A stretch of 64,000 nt of DNA from contig NZ_KQ033919.1 in NCBI RefSeq assembly GCF_000969825.1, positions 238,030 through 302,029 on the forward strand, read 5' to 3'. Below the pieces are notes generated by a model. It saw only the letters and a list, made by a program, of their open reading frames with translations, made no database searches and was not told where the DNA came from. The position numbers and the translations under genes are program-made. This DNA is from Parabacteroides gordonii MS-1 = DSM 23371 (lineage in GTDB: Bacteria; Bacteroidota; Bacteroidia; Bacteroidales; Tannerellaceae). Shown here one piece after another: positions 16,600-25,406 of the stretch (positions are counted from its first letter, which is position 1; each line of letters begins with the position of its first letter).

Positions 16600-17709
16600 A
16601 TGAAACAATTACTTATGCTATTGCTTCCGGCAATGGTATTATGTTCCTGCAACTCAAACAAGCAGGACGATGAGGTTGCTATTGCCGTAACTTTGCGGGG
16701 CGACACGATACAAATAGGGGATAAATCGCCGATCTTATCCCGGTTGAAAACAGACGTAGTGAAAAAGGAAGCCTATCGTCCGGAGTTTACCACCTCGGGG
16801 GTAGTCAGGGCTATTCCTTCCGATTATGCGGAGATCGCTTCTCCGTTTGCCGGGCGTATCTCGAAATCGTTCGTGCGGTTGGGACAGAAGGTGATGCCGG
16901 GGAGTCCGGTCTTTGAGATCAGTTCCCCTTCCTTCTTTGAGACGGGGAAAGGCTATTACCAGGCTAAGCAGGAGATGGAGCTGGCTTTGAAAAGCCTGAA
17001 ACGCGAAAAAGACCTGTTGCAGAACAAAGTAGGTGTACAGAAAGAGTTGGAAGAAGCCGAAGTGAATTACGAACTGAAGAAGAAGGATTACGAGAACGCT
17101 GTCGCCGCCTTGAAAGTATTTCAGATCGATCCTGAGGAACTGGTACTGGGTCAGCCGTTGATTGTCCGTTCGCCGATAGCCGGGGAGGTAGTGACCGACC
17201 GTATCGTGATCGGCCAGTATATCCGCGAGGATGCCGAGCCGGTAGCCGTTATCGCTAATCTCGACAAGGTGTGGGTCGCCGCCCATGTAAAGGAAAAGGA
17301 TATGGGAATGATCCAGTCGCTGGATAGTGTGGAGATACGCCTGGTGGCTATGCCCGACCGGCCCCTTCCCGGAAAGATCTACCATATCAGCGAGATGCTG
17401 GACGAAGATACCCGTTCGGTGGAAGTGCTGATCGAATGCAATAATAGCGAGCACCTGATGAAACCGGCCATGTACGGAACCGTCCGGTTGTGCGACCGTA
17501 GTGCTGAAATGATCCGTATCCCGGACTCTGCGATCCTTCAGGAAGAAGAGAGTGCTTACGTGCTGGTGTCGTTGGGTAACAATGGCTACCGGAAACAAAA
17601 GGTATCGACTTCCGTCAGCGAAGGTGGTAAGACGGTAATCCTTTCCGGCCTTACTCCCGGCGATACGATCGTGACTACCGGAGCGTTTTATTTACTTGAT
17701 GCCCGGTAA
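16600..17709 (+). CDS. Efflux RND periplasmic adaptor, CzcB/CusB type lipoprotein
   Basis: A 369-residue membrane-fusion protein with a lipoprotein signal ending LCSC (Cys 17). After a short linker come the barrel-sandwich/lipoyl halves (ASPFAGRISKSFVRLGQKVMPG and VRSPIAGEVVTDRIVIGQYI), separated by a coiled hairpin rich in Lys and Glu (ALKSLKREKDLLQNKVGVQK). Beta-barrel and membrane-proximal domains follow. It joins the inner-membrane pump CzcA to a TolC-type channel. The pump gene starts five bases after its stop. The specific metal is not decided by the adaptor. Confidence 0.92.
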   Translation: MKQLLMLLLPAMVLCSCNSNKQDDEVAIAVTLRGDTIQIGDKSPILSRLKTDVVKKEAYRPEFTTSGVVRAIPSDYAEIASPFAGRISKSFVRLGQKVMPGSPVFEISSPSFFETGKGYYQAKQEMELALKSLKREKDLLQNKVGVQKELEEAEVNYELKKKDYENAVAALKVFQIDPEELVLGQPLIVRSPIAGEVVTDRIVIGQYIREDAEPVAVIANLDKVWVAAHVKEKDMGMIQSLDSVEIRLVAMPDRPLPGKIYHISEMLDEDTRSVEVLIECNNSEHLMKPAMYGTVRLCDRSAEMIRIPDSAILQEEESAYVLVSLGNNGYRKQKVSTSVSEGGKTVILSGLTPGDTIVTTGAFYLLDAR

Positions 17710-17714
17710 ACGCT

Positions 17715-20700
17715 ATGAAAAAGATAATTTATACTGCGATACATCGGCGGGGACTGATGTTCGTGCTATTCCTGTTTCTTGCCGTAGTAGGATACTATTC
17801 ATGGACGAAACTGGCGATCGACGCTTATCCGGATATCGCCGATACTACCGTACAGGTCGTAACGCAAGTGCCCGGCCTGGCAGCAGAGGAGATCGAGCAA
17901 CAGATAAGCATCCCTATCGAAAGGGCGATGAACGGTATGCCGGGACTGAACGTGATGCGAAGCAAAAATACTTTCGGCCTTTCGACAGTCGTATTGGTTT
18001 TCGATGACGGCATCGACGATTACTGGGCTCGCCAGCGGGTACAGGAACGTCTGGTGGACGTAGAACTGCCTTATGATGCCGTGCCGGGACTTAACCCGTT
18101 GACTTCGCCTACCGGTGAGATCTTCCGTTATGTACTGGAAAGCGACCAACTCGATATACGTGAACTGACCGACCTGCATAAATGGGTAGTCATTCCCCGT
18201 CTGAAGCAGGTAACAGGCGTTGCCGATGTCAGCAACTTCGGCGGTATCACCACCCAATACCAGATAGAGGTGAACCCGCATAAGATGGAACAATATAACG
18301 TTACATTGGGCGATATCACCGAGAAGATAGAAAAGAACAATGTAAACGCCGGCGGCAGTATGTTGAGCCGTGGCGACCTGAGCTATGTGATTCGCGGTAT
18401 CGGTCTTGTGAAAGACTTGAAGGATCTGGGACGCATCGTTATCAAGACCGAGAACGGCATACCTGTCTACCTCGACGACCTGGGGACGCTGAAATACGGT
18501 AACCTGGAACGGAAAGGCGTATTGGGCTTCTTCGACGGTGTGCGCGACTATTCCGACGGCGTGGAAGGTATCGTACAGATGTTGCGCGGGGAGAACCCTT
18601 CGCAGGTGCTCGAAGGGGTGCACCGGGCGGTAGACGAACTGAATAACGAGACGTTACCCAAAGGAACCCATCTGCATGTCTTTATGGATCGTACCAATCT
18701 GGTGGATACCACTTTGCATACCGTTTCCCACACCCTGTTCGAAGGAATGGTGCTGGTCGTGCTGGTGCTGATCCTGTTCCTGGGTAACTGGCGCGGTGCA
18801 TTGCTGGTGGCGCTTACCATCCCGTTATCCCTGTTGATTGCTTTTATCCTGATGCAGCTGACCGATATCCCGGCTAACCTGCTTTCGCTGGGAGCGATCG
18901 ACTTCGGTATTCTGGTAGACGGGGCGATCGTGATGATGGAAACTGTCCTTAAGAAGCGCGAACGGCATCCGGACGAGTTGCTGACCGAAGAGTCTATCCT
19001 GCGGCGTACAACCGAAGTGGCTCGCCCGATCTTCTTCTCTACCTTAATTATTATCACTGCCTATCTTCCCTTGTTCGCTTTCGAGCATATTGAGAAGAAG
19101 CTATTTACCCCGATGGCTTATACCGTAGGTTATGCCTTGCTGGGTGCCCTGGCCGTTGCCTTGTTCCTGATTCCGGGGTTGGCTTTCTATGCCTACCGCA
19201 AGCCGCGCAAGATTTATCATAACCGCTGGCTGGAGAAGTTGGGGGATATCTACCATAAACAGATCATTGTCCTGTTGGACAAACCTAAGCGTGTGTTGAT
19301 GCCGTTGCTTGTGATCCTGGTGGCTGCCGGTGTACTGAGTTATACGGTGGGAAAAGACTTCCTGCCGCCGCTCGACGAGGGAGCGATCTGGATACAGGTG
19401 CAGTTGCCGCCGGGTATCTCCATAGAGAAGTCGAAGGAGATGGGAGCCGAGCTGCGTAAAGCAGTGAAACAGTTTGAAGAAGTCTCCTATGTAATGACCC
19501 AGGTCGGGCGTGACGATGAGGGAGCCGAAGCTTTCTCCCTTTCCCATATCGAATGCGGAGTTGGTTTGAAACCTTACGATACTTGGAAGTTCGGTAAGAC
19601 AAAGGCCGACCTGATCGAGGAAATGTCGGAAAAGCTTTCGGCTATGCCGGGTTATACCGTCAGCTTCTCGCAGCCGATCATCGACATGGTAATGGATCAG
19701 ATAGCCGGTGCACATAGCGACCTGGCCATAAAGGTATATGGCGATGATATCACCGATACCCGCCATATCGCCGATAAGGTGGTGAATGTGTTGCGTACGA
19801 TCCCCGGAGCTGCCGATGTCGCTATCGACCAGGAACCGCCGCTTCCGCAGTTGCAGATCATCGCCGACCGCGACCGTATCGCGCAGTATGGCCTTAACTT
19901 CTCCGATGTAGCCGATATGATCGAGTTGGCAATCGGTGGGAAGGCGATCTCGCAGATATTCGTCGGAAGTAAAAGTTATGATGTGATCTGCCGTTTCGAC
20001 GATGCCAGCCGTAACTCGCCCGAAAGTATTGGTAACCTGTTGCTTACGAATGGGGCAGGTGCAAAGATCCCCCTCTCGCAGGTGGCAGAGGTGAAGATGA
20101 CGACCGGAGCCAGTACCATCTCCCGCGAGATGAACAGGCGCCACCTGACCATCCATATCAACCTGCGCGGCGTAGACCTGACTGAGTTTCTGAATAAGGC
20201 CAACCGGCTGATCGATAAGGAAGTGAGCTATAACCATGATACCGTTCACCTGCAATGGGCGGGACAGTTCGAGAACCAGCACCGTGCCTATAACCGTCTG
20301 GCGGCAGTGGTTCCCCTGGCGTTGGGTATTATGTTGCTGCTGTTGTTTGCCGCCTGTGGTAAATTCCGTCAGGCTGCCTTGATGATGTGTGTTGTTCCGT
20401 TGGCTCTTTTCGGTGGTATGCTGGCCTTGAATGTCCGGGGTATGACGCTGAATGTGTCTTCTGCCGTCGGCTTTATAGCCTTGATCGGTGTGGCGATCCA
20501 GAACGGGGTGATCATGATCTCGCATATTAATAACCTGCGCAGTCGTGACCGCGGTTTCAAGCAGTCTATCATAACAGGCGCGAAACACCGTTTCCGGCCG
20601 ATTCTGATGACGGCAACGGTGGCCGTGCTCGGTTTGCTGCCGGCCTCTTTGAGTACGGGTATTGGTTCCGATGTACAGCGTCCGCTGGCAACCGTCATCG

Positions 20701-20825
20701 TGTATGGCTTGCTGTTTGCGACTGTTATTACCCTCTATGTGCTTCCTGCCTTGTATTATCTGGTGGAAAAGCATTATCTGGATGAAGAGGTGGTATCTCC
20801 TGAAGCAAAGGATACGACTGCCTGA
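17715..20825 (+). CDS. Heavy-metal efflux RND pump, CzcA/CusA family
   Basis: A 1,036-residue inner-membrane proton/metal antiporter of full family length. The first membrane helix is near residue 10, two large periplasmic loops follow, and the central helix IV carries DFGILVDGAIVMME with two Asp and one Glu at spacing 6 and 7. That matches the proton-relay residues known in CzcA. The duplicated half has the corresponding NGVIMIS region. It probably exports divalent cations such as Zn, Co, Cd or Ni. A Cu/Ag role is less likely given the Asp/Glu relay and the His-rich partner, but it cannot be excluded. Its GC content is higher than that of the neighbouring genes. Confidence 0.93.
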   Translation: MKKIIYTAIHRRGLMFVLFLFLAVVGYYSWTKLAIDAYPDIADTTVQVVTQVPGLAAEEIEQQISIPIERAMNGMPGLNVMRSKNTFGLSTVVLVFDDGIDDYWARQRVQERLVDVELPYDAVPGLNPLTSPTGEIFRYVLESDQLDIRELTDLHKWVVIPRLKQVTGVADVSNFGGITTQYQIEVNPHKMEQYNVTLGDITEKIEKNNVNAGGSMLSRGDLSYVIRGIGLVKDLKDLGRIVIKTENGIPVYLDDLGTLKYGNLERKGVLGFFDGVRDYSDGVEGIVQMLRGENPSQVLEGVHRAVDELNNETLPKGTHLHVFMDRTNLVDTTLHTVSHTLFEGMVLVVLVLILFLGNWRGALLVALTIPLSLLIAFILMQLTDIPANLLSLGAIDFGILVDGAIVMMETVLKKRERHPDELLTEESILRRTTEVARPIFFSTLIIITAYLPLFAFEHIEKKLFTPMAYTVGYALLGALAVALFLIPGLAFYAYRKPRKIYHNRWLEKLGDIYHKQIIVLLDKPKRVLMPLLVILVAAGVLSYTVGKDFLPPLDEGAIWIQVQLPPGISIEKSKEMGAELRKAVKQFEEVSYVMTQVGRDDEGAEAFSLSHIECGVGLKPYDTWKFGKTKADLIEEMSEKLSAMPGYTVSFSQPIIDMVMDQIAGAHSDLAIKVYGDDITDTRHIADKVVNVLRTIPGAADVAIDQEPPLPQLQIIADRDRIAQYGLNFSDVADMIELAIGGKAISQIFVGSKSYDVICRFDDASRNSPESIGNLLLTNGAGAKIPLSQVAEVKMTTGASTISREMNRRHLTIHINLRGVDLTEFLNKANRLIDKEVSYNHDTVHLQWAGQFENQHRAYNRLAAVVPLALGIMLLLLFAACGKFRQAALMMCVVPLALFGGMLALNVRGMTLNVSSAVGFIALIGVAIQNGVIMISHINNLRSRDRGFKQSIITGAKHRFRPILMTATVAVLGLLPASLSTGIGSDVQRPLATVIVYGLLFATVITLYVLPALYYLVEKHYLDEEVVSPEAKDTTA

Positions 20826-20848
20826 TAGAAAGCTCCCTACCTAATGAT

Positions 20849-20936
20849 TTTTTGACCTTGGTGGTAAATGTTTTTGACCTAGGTGATAAACGTTTTCGAC
20901 CTAGGTGGTAAAGGTTTTCGACCTGGGTCAAAAATA
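20849..20936. repeat. Four 22-base tandem repeats between czcA- and czcC-like genes
   Basis: Four consecutive units start at 20849, 20871, 20893 and 20915, each 22 bases. Consensus: TTTTyGACCTAGGTGGTAAA plus two variable bases. The last unit diverges at its end into GGGTCAAAAA, so the outer units are inverse to each other (TTTTTGACC at the left, GGGTCAAAAA at the right). The inner units contain the palindrome ACCTAGGT. The array fills most of the 163-base gap inside the efflux operon. Confidence 0.85.
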
Positions 20937-20988
20937 TAAGAGATAGGGAGAAACATATTTGAAAGTACTAATAAAAAGAATAGAAGAT

Positions 20989-22245
20989 ATGCGACAATAT
21001 ATTACAATCTGCCTACTGGCCTGGGGACTGGTAGCCAGTGCCCAGCAAATGGTTCCTCTTTCCTATCGTCATTATATGCAGAAAGTGACGGAAGGTAACC
21101 TGGAATATGCGGCCGAACGCCTGAATGTGGATGTTTCGGATGCCGAAGTGATTGCTTCGAAAGTATTCAACGATCCCAATCTCTCTGTCTCTTATTTTAA
21201 TAACGAGAACAACAACCTGCAGATGGGAGAAGGGGTGGAAGTAGAGTTGAGCAAGACCTTTTCTTTCGGGAAACGTGGGGCGAATATCGCCCTGGCACGG
21301 AGTGAAAGCGAACTGTCGAAGGCGTTGCTAGCCGATTATTTCCGTAACCTGCGTGCGGATGCAACGATCTCTTATCTGGAAGCGTTGAAACAATATGAAT
21401 TGTATAAGGTAAAGCAGAATGCGTACGATAATATCCGCCAGCTTGCCGAGAGCGACAGTGTCCGTTTCGCGTTGGGAAAGATCATGGAGATCGATGCCAT
21501 ACAAAGCCGATTGGAAGCCGGTATTTTGAAGAACGAGCTGTTGCAGGCGGAAACGGATCTGCATAATGCGTTTTCCAACCTGAACTTGCTGACCGGGGCG
21601 GTTGCACAGGATACTTTATATGTTCCGGAAGCTTCCCTGCATTTGTCACCCCGTGATTTTGTGCTTGCCGACCTGATTTCTACTGCTTCGGTCAACCGTG
21701 CCGACCTGGTGGCTGCGCTGAAGAATAAAGAGGTGGCATCCCGTGCTTTGAAGGTGGCACGTCGGGAACGGAATACGGATGTGGATCTTTCCATCGCCGT
21801 CAGTAAGAATGCCCGGGTACATAACGAAGAGGCTCCGGCTCCTCCCTTTACCGGGGTGACGGCGGGGATTGCTGTTCCCCTGAAGTTCTCGAACTTTAAT
21901 AAGGGAGCCGTTCGTGCTGCCCGTTTCCGTGAGCAACAGGCGGAGACGCAATATCAGCAGGCTTTATTACAGGTACAAAATGAAGTGATGCAGGCCTACC
22001 GCAGTTACCGGTCGCTAACCGAACAGGTCGGCCATTACGAGAAGGGGATGCTCCATGCCGCCCGCGAAGTGATCGACGGGAAAGTGTATAGCTATAACCG
22101 TGGCGAAGTCTCCCTGCTGGAAGTGCTGGATGCCCAACGAACGTATGATGATGTACAGGCTCAGTATATAGAAACGCTGTTTAATTACAGTACGGCTCTC
22201 GTGGAGTTGGAGAAGAGTGCCGGGGTTTGGGATGTGGAGATGTAG
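20989..22245 (+). CDS. TolC-family outer-membrane efflux protein (CzcC-like)
   Basis: A 418-residue channel protein from ATG 20989, with signal peptide MRQYITICLLAWGLVASAQ. An upstream TTG extension would put charged residues before the signal and is rejected. It has the two internal repeats of the family: long coiled helices with ALARSESELSKALLADYFRNLRA and later a second helical pair ending LLEVLDAQRTYDDVQAQYIETLFNYSTALVELE, the classic OEP motif. It is the outer-membrane channel for the CzcBA pump. It is set apart from czcA by the repeat array but on the same strand, and it is followed by a terminator. Confidence 0.9.
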   Translation: MRQYITICLLAWGLVASAQQMVPLSYRHYMQKVTEGNLEYAAERLNVDVSDAEVIASKVFNDPNLSVSYFNNENNNLQMGEGVEVELSKTFSFGKRGANIALARSESELSKALLADYFRNLRADATISYLEALKQYELYKVKQNAYDNIRQLAESDSVRFALGKIMEIDAIQSRLEAGILKNELLQAETDLHNAFSNLNLLTGAVAQDTLYVPEASLHLSPRDFVLADLISTASVNRADLVAALKNKEVASRALKVARRERNTDVDLSIAVSKNARVHNEEAPAPPFTGVTAGIAVPLKFSNFNKGAVRAARFREQQAETQYQQALLQVQNEVMQAYRSYRSLTEQVGHYEKGMLHAAREVIDGKVYSYNRGEVSLLEVLDAQRTYDDVQAQYIETLFNYSTALVELEKSAGVWDVEM

Positions 22246-22252
22246 TAAAATA

Positions 22253-22291
22253 AATAAAGTCCCCCGGAATCTATTTCCGGGAGACTTTATT
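22253..22291. terminator. Bidirectional terminator between czcC-like gene and toxin gene
   Basis: AATAAAGTC and CCCGGAA pair with TTCCGGG and GACTTTATT around a TCTA loop, with one mismatch. A and T runs at both ends suit termination from both convergent genes. Confidence 0.85.
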
Positions 22292-22604
22292 ATAGATTGA
22301 ATAAATTCTTTAATTTATCAGGTGCTTGTCGAGTGTCGAACACAGTAACAATACGTATTGTGTTTTTTTCAACCCAATAGACTATTTTATAATTACCTTC
22401 AATAATAGAGCGAAAACCCTCAGGTTCGTTTATCAAAGCTGGTTCTAATTTACCTAGACAAGGTTGATCGGTCAGTAATTGTGCCGTTTGTTGAATCTGT
22501 AGAATAATAGACATGGCTACTTTTTCACTAGCCATTTCTTTATAGTACTGTTTGATGTTTTTCAATTGTTTTCTGGCACAAGTAGTCCATACCAGTTTTA
22601 CCAT
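22290..22604 (-). CDS. RelE/ParE superfamily toxin of a type II toxin-antitoxin pair
   Basis: A 104-residue protein starting MVKLVWTTCARKQLKNI. The ParE/RelE fold is suggested by the N-terminal helix pair with KQLKNIKQYY, the central LEPALINEPEGFRSIIEGNYKIVYWVE and the terminal IRIVTVFDTRQAPDKL. RelE members cut mRNA at the ribosome, whereas ParE members block gyrase. Which applies is unclear. The frame is open further upstream, but the chosen ATG overlaps the antitoxin stop by the classic ATGGTAA arrangement. Confidence 0.85.
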   Translation of the reverse strand: MVKLVWTTCARKQLKNIKQYYKEMASEKVAMSIILQIQQTAQLLTDQPCLGKLEPALINEPEGFRSIIEGNYKIVYWVEKNTIRIVTVFDTRQAPDKLKNLFNL

Positions 22605-22855
22605 TCTTTCATTTCTTCTGTTAAGTCTGCGTCTGAAATGCAACGTCCATATAGGACATCCTCTCTTGCTTCTCTGACACAAGAAGTTAATTCTTCCTCA
22701 GATAAGGCCCAGGGATATGGCTTGCATTTGGGAGTAGCCTTCTTCTGAAATAAAGTTGCTGCATACTTTTCCAGTTTAGTCAACTCTTCTTCATTGGCTG
22801 AAAAGATGAGATCAGCCAGACTTTGTTTCCGTAAATTTAATTCCATTGTTGTCAT
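22598..22855 (-). CDS. Antitoxin partner of the RelE/ParE toxin
   Basis: An 85-residue acidic protein upstream of, and overlapping by seven bases, the toxin gene. The N-terminus (MELNLRKQSLADLIFSANEEEL) and helical mid-region have no clear ribbon-helix-helix match. The C-terminus is acidic (DADLTEEMKEW), as expected for the segment that wraps the toxin. Its role is assigned by position and toxin identity. It probably represses its own promoter, which overlaps the divergent promoter at 22885-22923. Confidence 0.75.
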   Translation of the reverse strand: MTTMELNLRKQSLADLIFSANEEELTKLEKYAATLFQKKATPKCKPYPWALSEEELTSCVREAREDVLYGRCISDADLTEEMKEW

Positions 22856-22884
22856 AATTATTTGCTTTAGTTTTTCTTATCCGA

Positions 22885-22923
22885 CAAAGATAAGATATTA
22901 ATTCTGAATTATTTTTACATTTG
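22885..22923. promoter_or_regulatory. Divergent -7 elements (antitoxin minus, ferredoxin gene plus)
   Basis: CAAAGATA at 22885-22892 reads TATCTTTG on the minus strand, pointing to the antitoxin. TACATTTG at 22916-22923 points to the flavodoxin/ferredoxin gene. Both fit TAnnTTTG. The two sites are 23 bases apart, so their promoters overlap. Confidence 0.5.
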
Positions 22924-22945
22924 CAGCCTAATAAGAGATACGCGT

Positions 22946-23719
22946 ATGATATTTTACTTTTCAGGAACCGGCAACTCCCGTTGGGTGGCAGATACGCTGG
23001 GTATTGCTTTGGGAGAGCCCGTAGTTTCGATTGCGAAGGAGTTAAAAACAGGTAAAAAGGAATTTGTCTGCCCGCTTAGGGAAGACGAGAAAGTGCTGTT
23101 CGTTTACCCGGTTCACTCCTGGGGGCCGGCTGTTCCTGTTGCCCGCTTTATCTCTCGGTTGAAGCTGACCGGCTACGATCAGCAACCGGTCTACTCCGTC
23201 TCCACCTGCGGGGATGAATGTGGCTACACCGCAGATATAATGCGGAAAGCACTGGGGAAAAGAGGTATCACACTGACCGCCAGTTACTCCGTCATTATGC
23301 CTAACAACTATATCCTGCTGCCGGGTTTCGATGTGGACAGTAAAGAGGTGGAAGAGCAAAAACTGAAAGAAGCCCCTTCGGCGGTTGCCGCTATTGCCGA
23401 AGCTATCCGGGATGGTAAAAACGTTAATTTATACAAGAAAGGAAGCCTGCCCGGACTGAAAAGCTACTGTGTATATCCGCTTTTTACTAACTTTGCGATA
23501 GGGAAGAACTCCTTTCGGGTGACAGACGACTGTATCTCTTGTGGCTTGTGCGAACGGGTTTGTCCAACCGGCACGATCACACTGTCCGATGGGAAGCCTG
23601 TTTGGTCGGATACCTGTGTGCAATGTGTTGCCTGTATTCACCGTTGCCCGGTACGCGCCATAGAGTATGGTAAGATAAGCCTGAAGAAAGGGAGATATCA
23701 TCATCCCGGTATTAAATAA
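22946..23719 (+). CDS. EFR1-type flavodoxin/2[4Fe-4S] ferredoxin fusion protein
   Basis: A 257-residue cytoplasmic electron-transfer protein. The N-terminus MIFYFSGTGNSRWVADTL has the flavodoxin FMN phosphate-binding loop. The last 70 residues carry two [4Fe-4S] motifs, CISCGLCERVCPTG and CVQCVACIHRCPVRA. Such EFR1-family proteins shuttle electrons to anaerobic reductases; the partner is not evident here. The next gene starts 14 bases downstream, so it may be cotranscribed with a TlpA-like lipoprotein. Confidence 0.9.
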   Translation: MIFYFSGTGNSRWVADTLGIALGEPVVSIAKELKTGKKEFVCPLREDEKVLFVYPVHSWGPAVPVARFISRLKLTGYDQQPVYSVSTCGDECGYTADIMRKALGKRGITLTASYSVIMPNNYILLPGFDVDSKEVEEQKLKEAPSAVAAIAEAIRDGKNVNLYKKGSLPGLKSYCVYPLFTNFAIGKNSFRVTDDCISCGLCERVCPTGTITLSDGKPVWSDTCVQCVACIHRCPVRAIEYGKISLKKGRYHHPGIK

Positions 23720-23733
23720 AAAAACAACGTCAA

Positions 23734-24717
23734 ATGAAACAACTGTTAATGATGGTTATGGCCGTATTCCTGTTGGCTAGCTGCCAGGAAACGCCTAAAG
23801 GTTATGTGATAAACGGAGTCGTAGAGAATATGCCGGATGGCAAGATCTACCTGAAATCATTCCGTAATAAAATGTTCTTCGATGTAGATACCGCCGAGAT
23901 CAAGGAAGGTAAGTTTACATTTAAGGGGGAAGTGGATCAGCCTCTCCTGTATGGTCTGGCCACCGAGAATATGAATTATCCGGTGCAGCTCTTTGTTGAG
24001 AATACTACTATGGATGTAACGATTGGGAATGACGGTGAGACGATTATCGTGCAGAACTCTCCCGTGAATGCCGTTTTCCAGGAAAATCAGAGCAAAGTAT
24101 TTGAGAATGGTTTCGATATCGATAGCCTGATCAGCAAATATCCGGACTCTCCGGCTGCGGCTTTCTATCTGTATCGTTATTTCACCTACCAGTTACCGCT
24201 GGATCAGTTGAAAGCTACCCGCGCCAAGATATCTCCGGCTTTGGCCGGTTGTCCTTATGTAAAGGATCTGGATGGTATCATCGGCCAGTTGGAGAATGTA
24301 CAGATCGGTAAGACGGCTCCTGATTTCTCTTTGCCGGACACTGCCGGAGTTGCGGTTGCCCTGGCTGATTTCCGTGGTAAATATGTGTTGCTCGACTTCT
24401 GGGCATCCTGGTGCCCTCCTTGTCGCCGCGAGAATCCGAATGTCGTGAAGGCATTCCAGGACTATAAGGATAAGAATTTCACCATCCTGGGAATCTCCCT
24501 CGATAACAATAAGGACAAATGGCTGAAAGCGATTGCCGACGACCAGCTGACCTGGACACATGTATCCGACCTGAAGTATTGGGACTCTGAAATACCTGCA
24601 TTGTACGGTGTTCGTGGTATCCCAGCCAACGTCCTGCTCGACCCTAATGGTGTAATCATCGCCAAGAATATCACCGGTGAAGAATTGCACGATACATTAA
24701 AAGAAGTCATTAAATAA
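23734..24717 (+). CDS. TlpA-like thiol:disulfide oxidoreductase lipoprotein with N-terminal DUF4369-like domain
   Basis: A 327-residue lipoprotein with lipobox LLASC (Cys 17). Residues about 24-110 are the beta-rich DUF4369-like region (GVVENMPDGKIYLKSF). The thioredoxin fold begins at about 190 (IGKTAPDFSL) and has the redox pair WASWCPPC with Cys 227 and Cys 230. The cis-proline lies in YGVRGIPANVLLD. It should reduce or oxidise disulfides in the periplasm, facing it from a membrane. Such genes often serve cytochrome maturation or peroxide defence. The next gene starts two bases after its stop. Confidence 0.9.
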   Translation: MKQLLMMVMAVFLLASCQETPKGYVINGVVENMPDGKIYLKSFRNKMFFDVDTAEIKEGKFTFKGEVDQPLLYGLATENMNYPVQLFVENTTMDVTIGNDGETIIVQNSPVNAVFQENQSKVFENGFDIDSLISKYPDSPAAAFYLYRYFTYQLPLDQLKATRAKISPALAGCPYVKDLDGIIGQLENVQIGKTAPDFSLPDTAGVAVALADFRGKYVLLDFWASWCPPCRRENPNVVKAFQDYKDKNFTILGISLDNNKDKWLKAIADDQLTWTHVSDLKYWDSEIPALYGVRGIPANVLLDPNGVIIAKNITGEELHDTLKEVIK

Positions 24718-24719
24718 GT

Positions 24720-25349
24720 ATGAAGCGAAATCTGCTTATATCCTTTCTCTGTCTTCTCTGCCTGTGGGGTTCCGCGGCGGAGAAGACAGACTTTGAAAAG
24801 GCAGTCCGCCAGGCTGTCGAAAGGCAGATGCAGACCTATCCCAAATCGACACTGAAAGACCTGTATAAGAATTTCTTTCAGGATAAATTCGGCCCCGGCC
24901 ATATCGTCAGCGATACGACTGCCGCTGCCAATTACCTGCGCCGTGAAATGGCCTCTTATACGGATACCAAAGGGGAAATAGCGGAACCTACCGGCTGGGA
25001 AGGAAACTTCTACCGGGTGAACCTGTCCGTTATTAAAAAGGGGCAAATCCCTTATCCCGTATATTTCGATGCCTTTATCCGTAGCGTGAATGGCATCCGT
25101 CCGGTTCCTGTAGCCGAGTGGCAAAAGGAGTGGGAACAGATCGAAGCTGTTATCCGTTCAATGGATCTTTCCCTTCCCGGTTATGAAGAAGATAAAAAAG
25201 AGATCGACGACCGCTTGAGCCGAGGTGAATATGTAGGGCATCACAGTAGAATCTTCGAAGACAGTTATTCTCCGCATTACCGTATTATCAGTAAAGATAT
25301 TTTTGAAGAAGAATTACAACCTTTAATACAATCGTCTCCAATCAATTAA
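24720..25349 (+). CDS. Secreted hypothetical protein cotranscribed with the TlpA-like gene
   Basis: A 209-residue protein with a signal peptide (KRNLLISFLCLLCLWGSAAE). The mature part is mixed alpha/beta with notable blocks YKNFFQDKFGPGHIVSDT and EGNFYRVNLSVIKKGQIPYPVYF. I recall similar proteins in Bacteroides but no named domain. It starts two bases after the TlpA-like stop, so the two are made together. No catalytic signature is recognised. Confidence 0.75.
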   Translation: MKRNLLISFLCLLCLWGSAAEKTDFEKAVRQAVERQMQTYPKSTLKDLYKNFFQDKFGPGHIVSDTTAAANYLRREMASYTDTKGEIAEPTGWEGNFYRVNLSVIKKGQIPYPVYFDAFIRSVNGIRPVPVAEWQKEWEQIEAVIRSMDLSLPGYEEDKKEIDDRLSRGEYVGHHSRIFEDSYSPHYRIISKDIFEEELQPLIQSSPIN

Positions 25350-25406
25350 AACAAACCACTTCTTCAGGTTGTTCTACTAGAGAAGCATAAATTGATTAAA
25401 AAGGAG

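Noticed and set aside
19101-20774. 557-codon open frame on the minus strand
   Set aside because: It is entirely antisense to the CzcA-type pump gene, has no start context or known domain, and follows from the codon bias of a GC-rich gene.
20849-20936. CRISPR-like array
   Set aside because: The units are contiguous with no unique spacers, and no cas genes are nearby. It is a tandem repeat.
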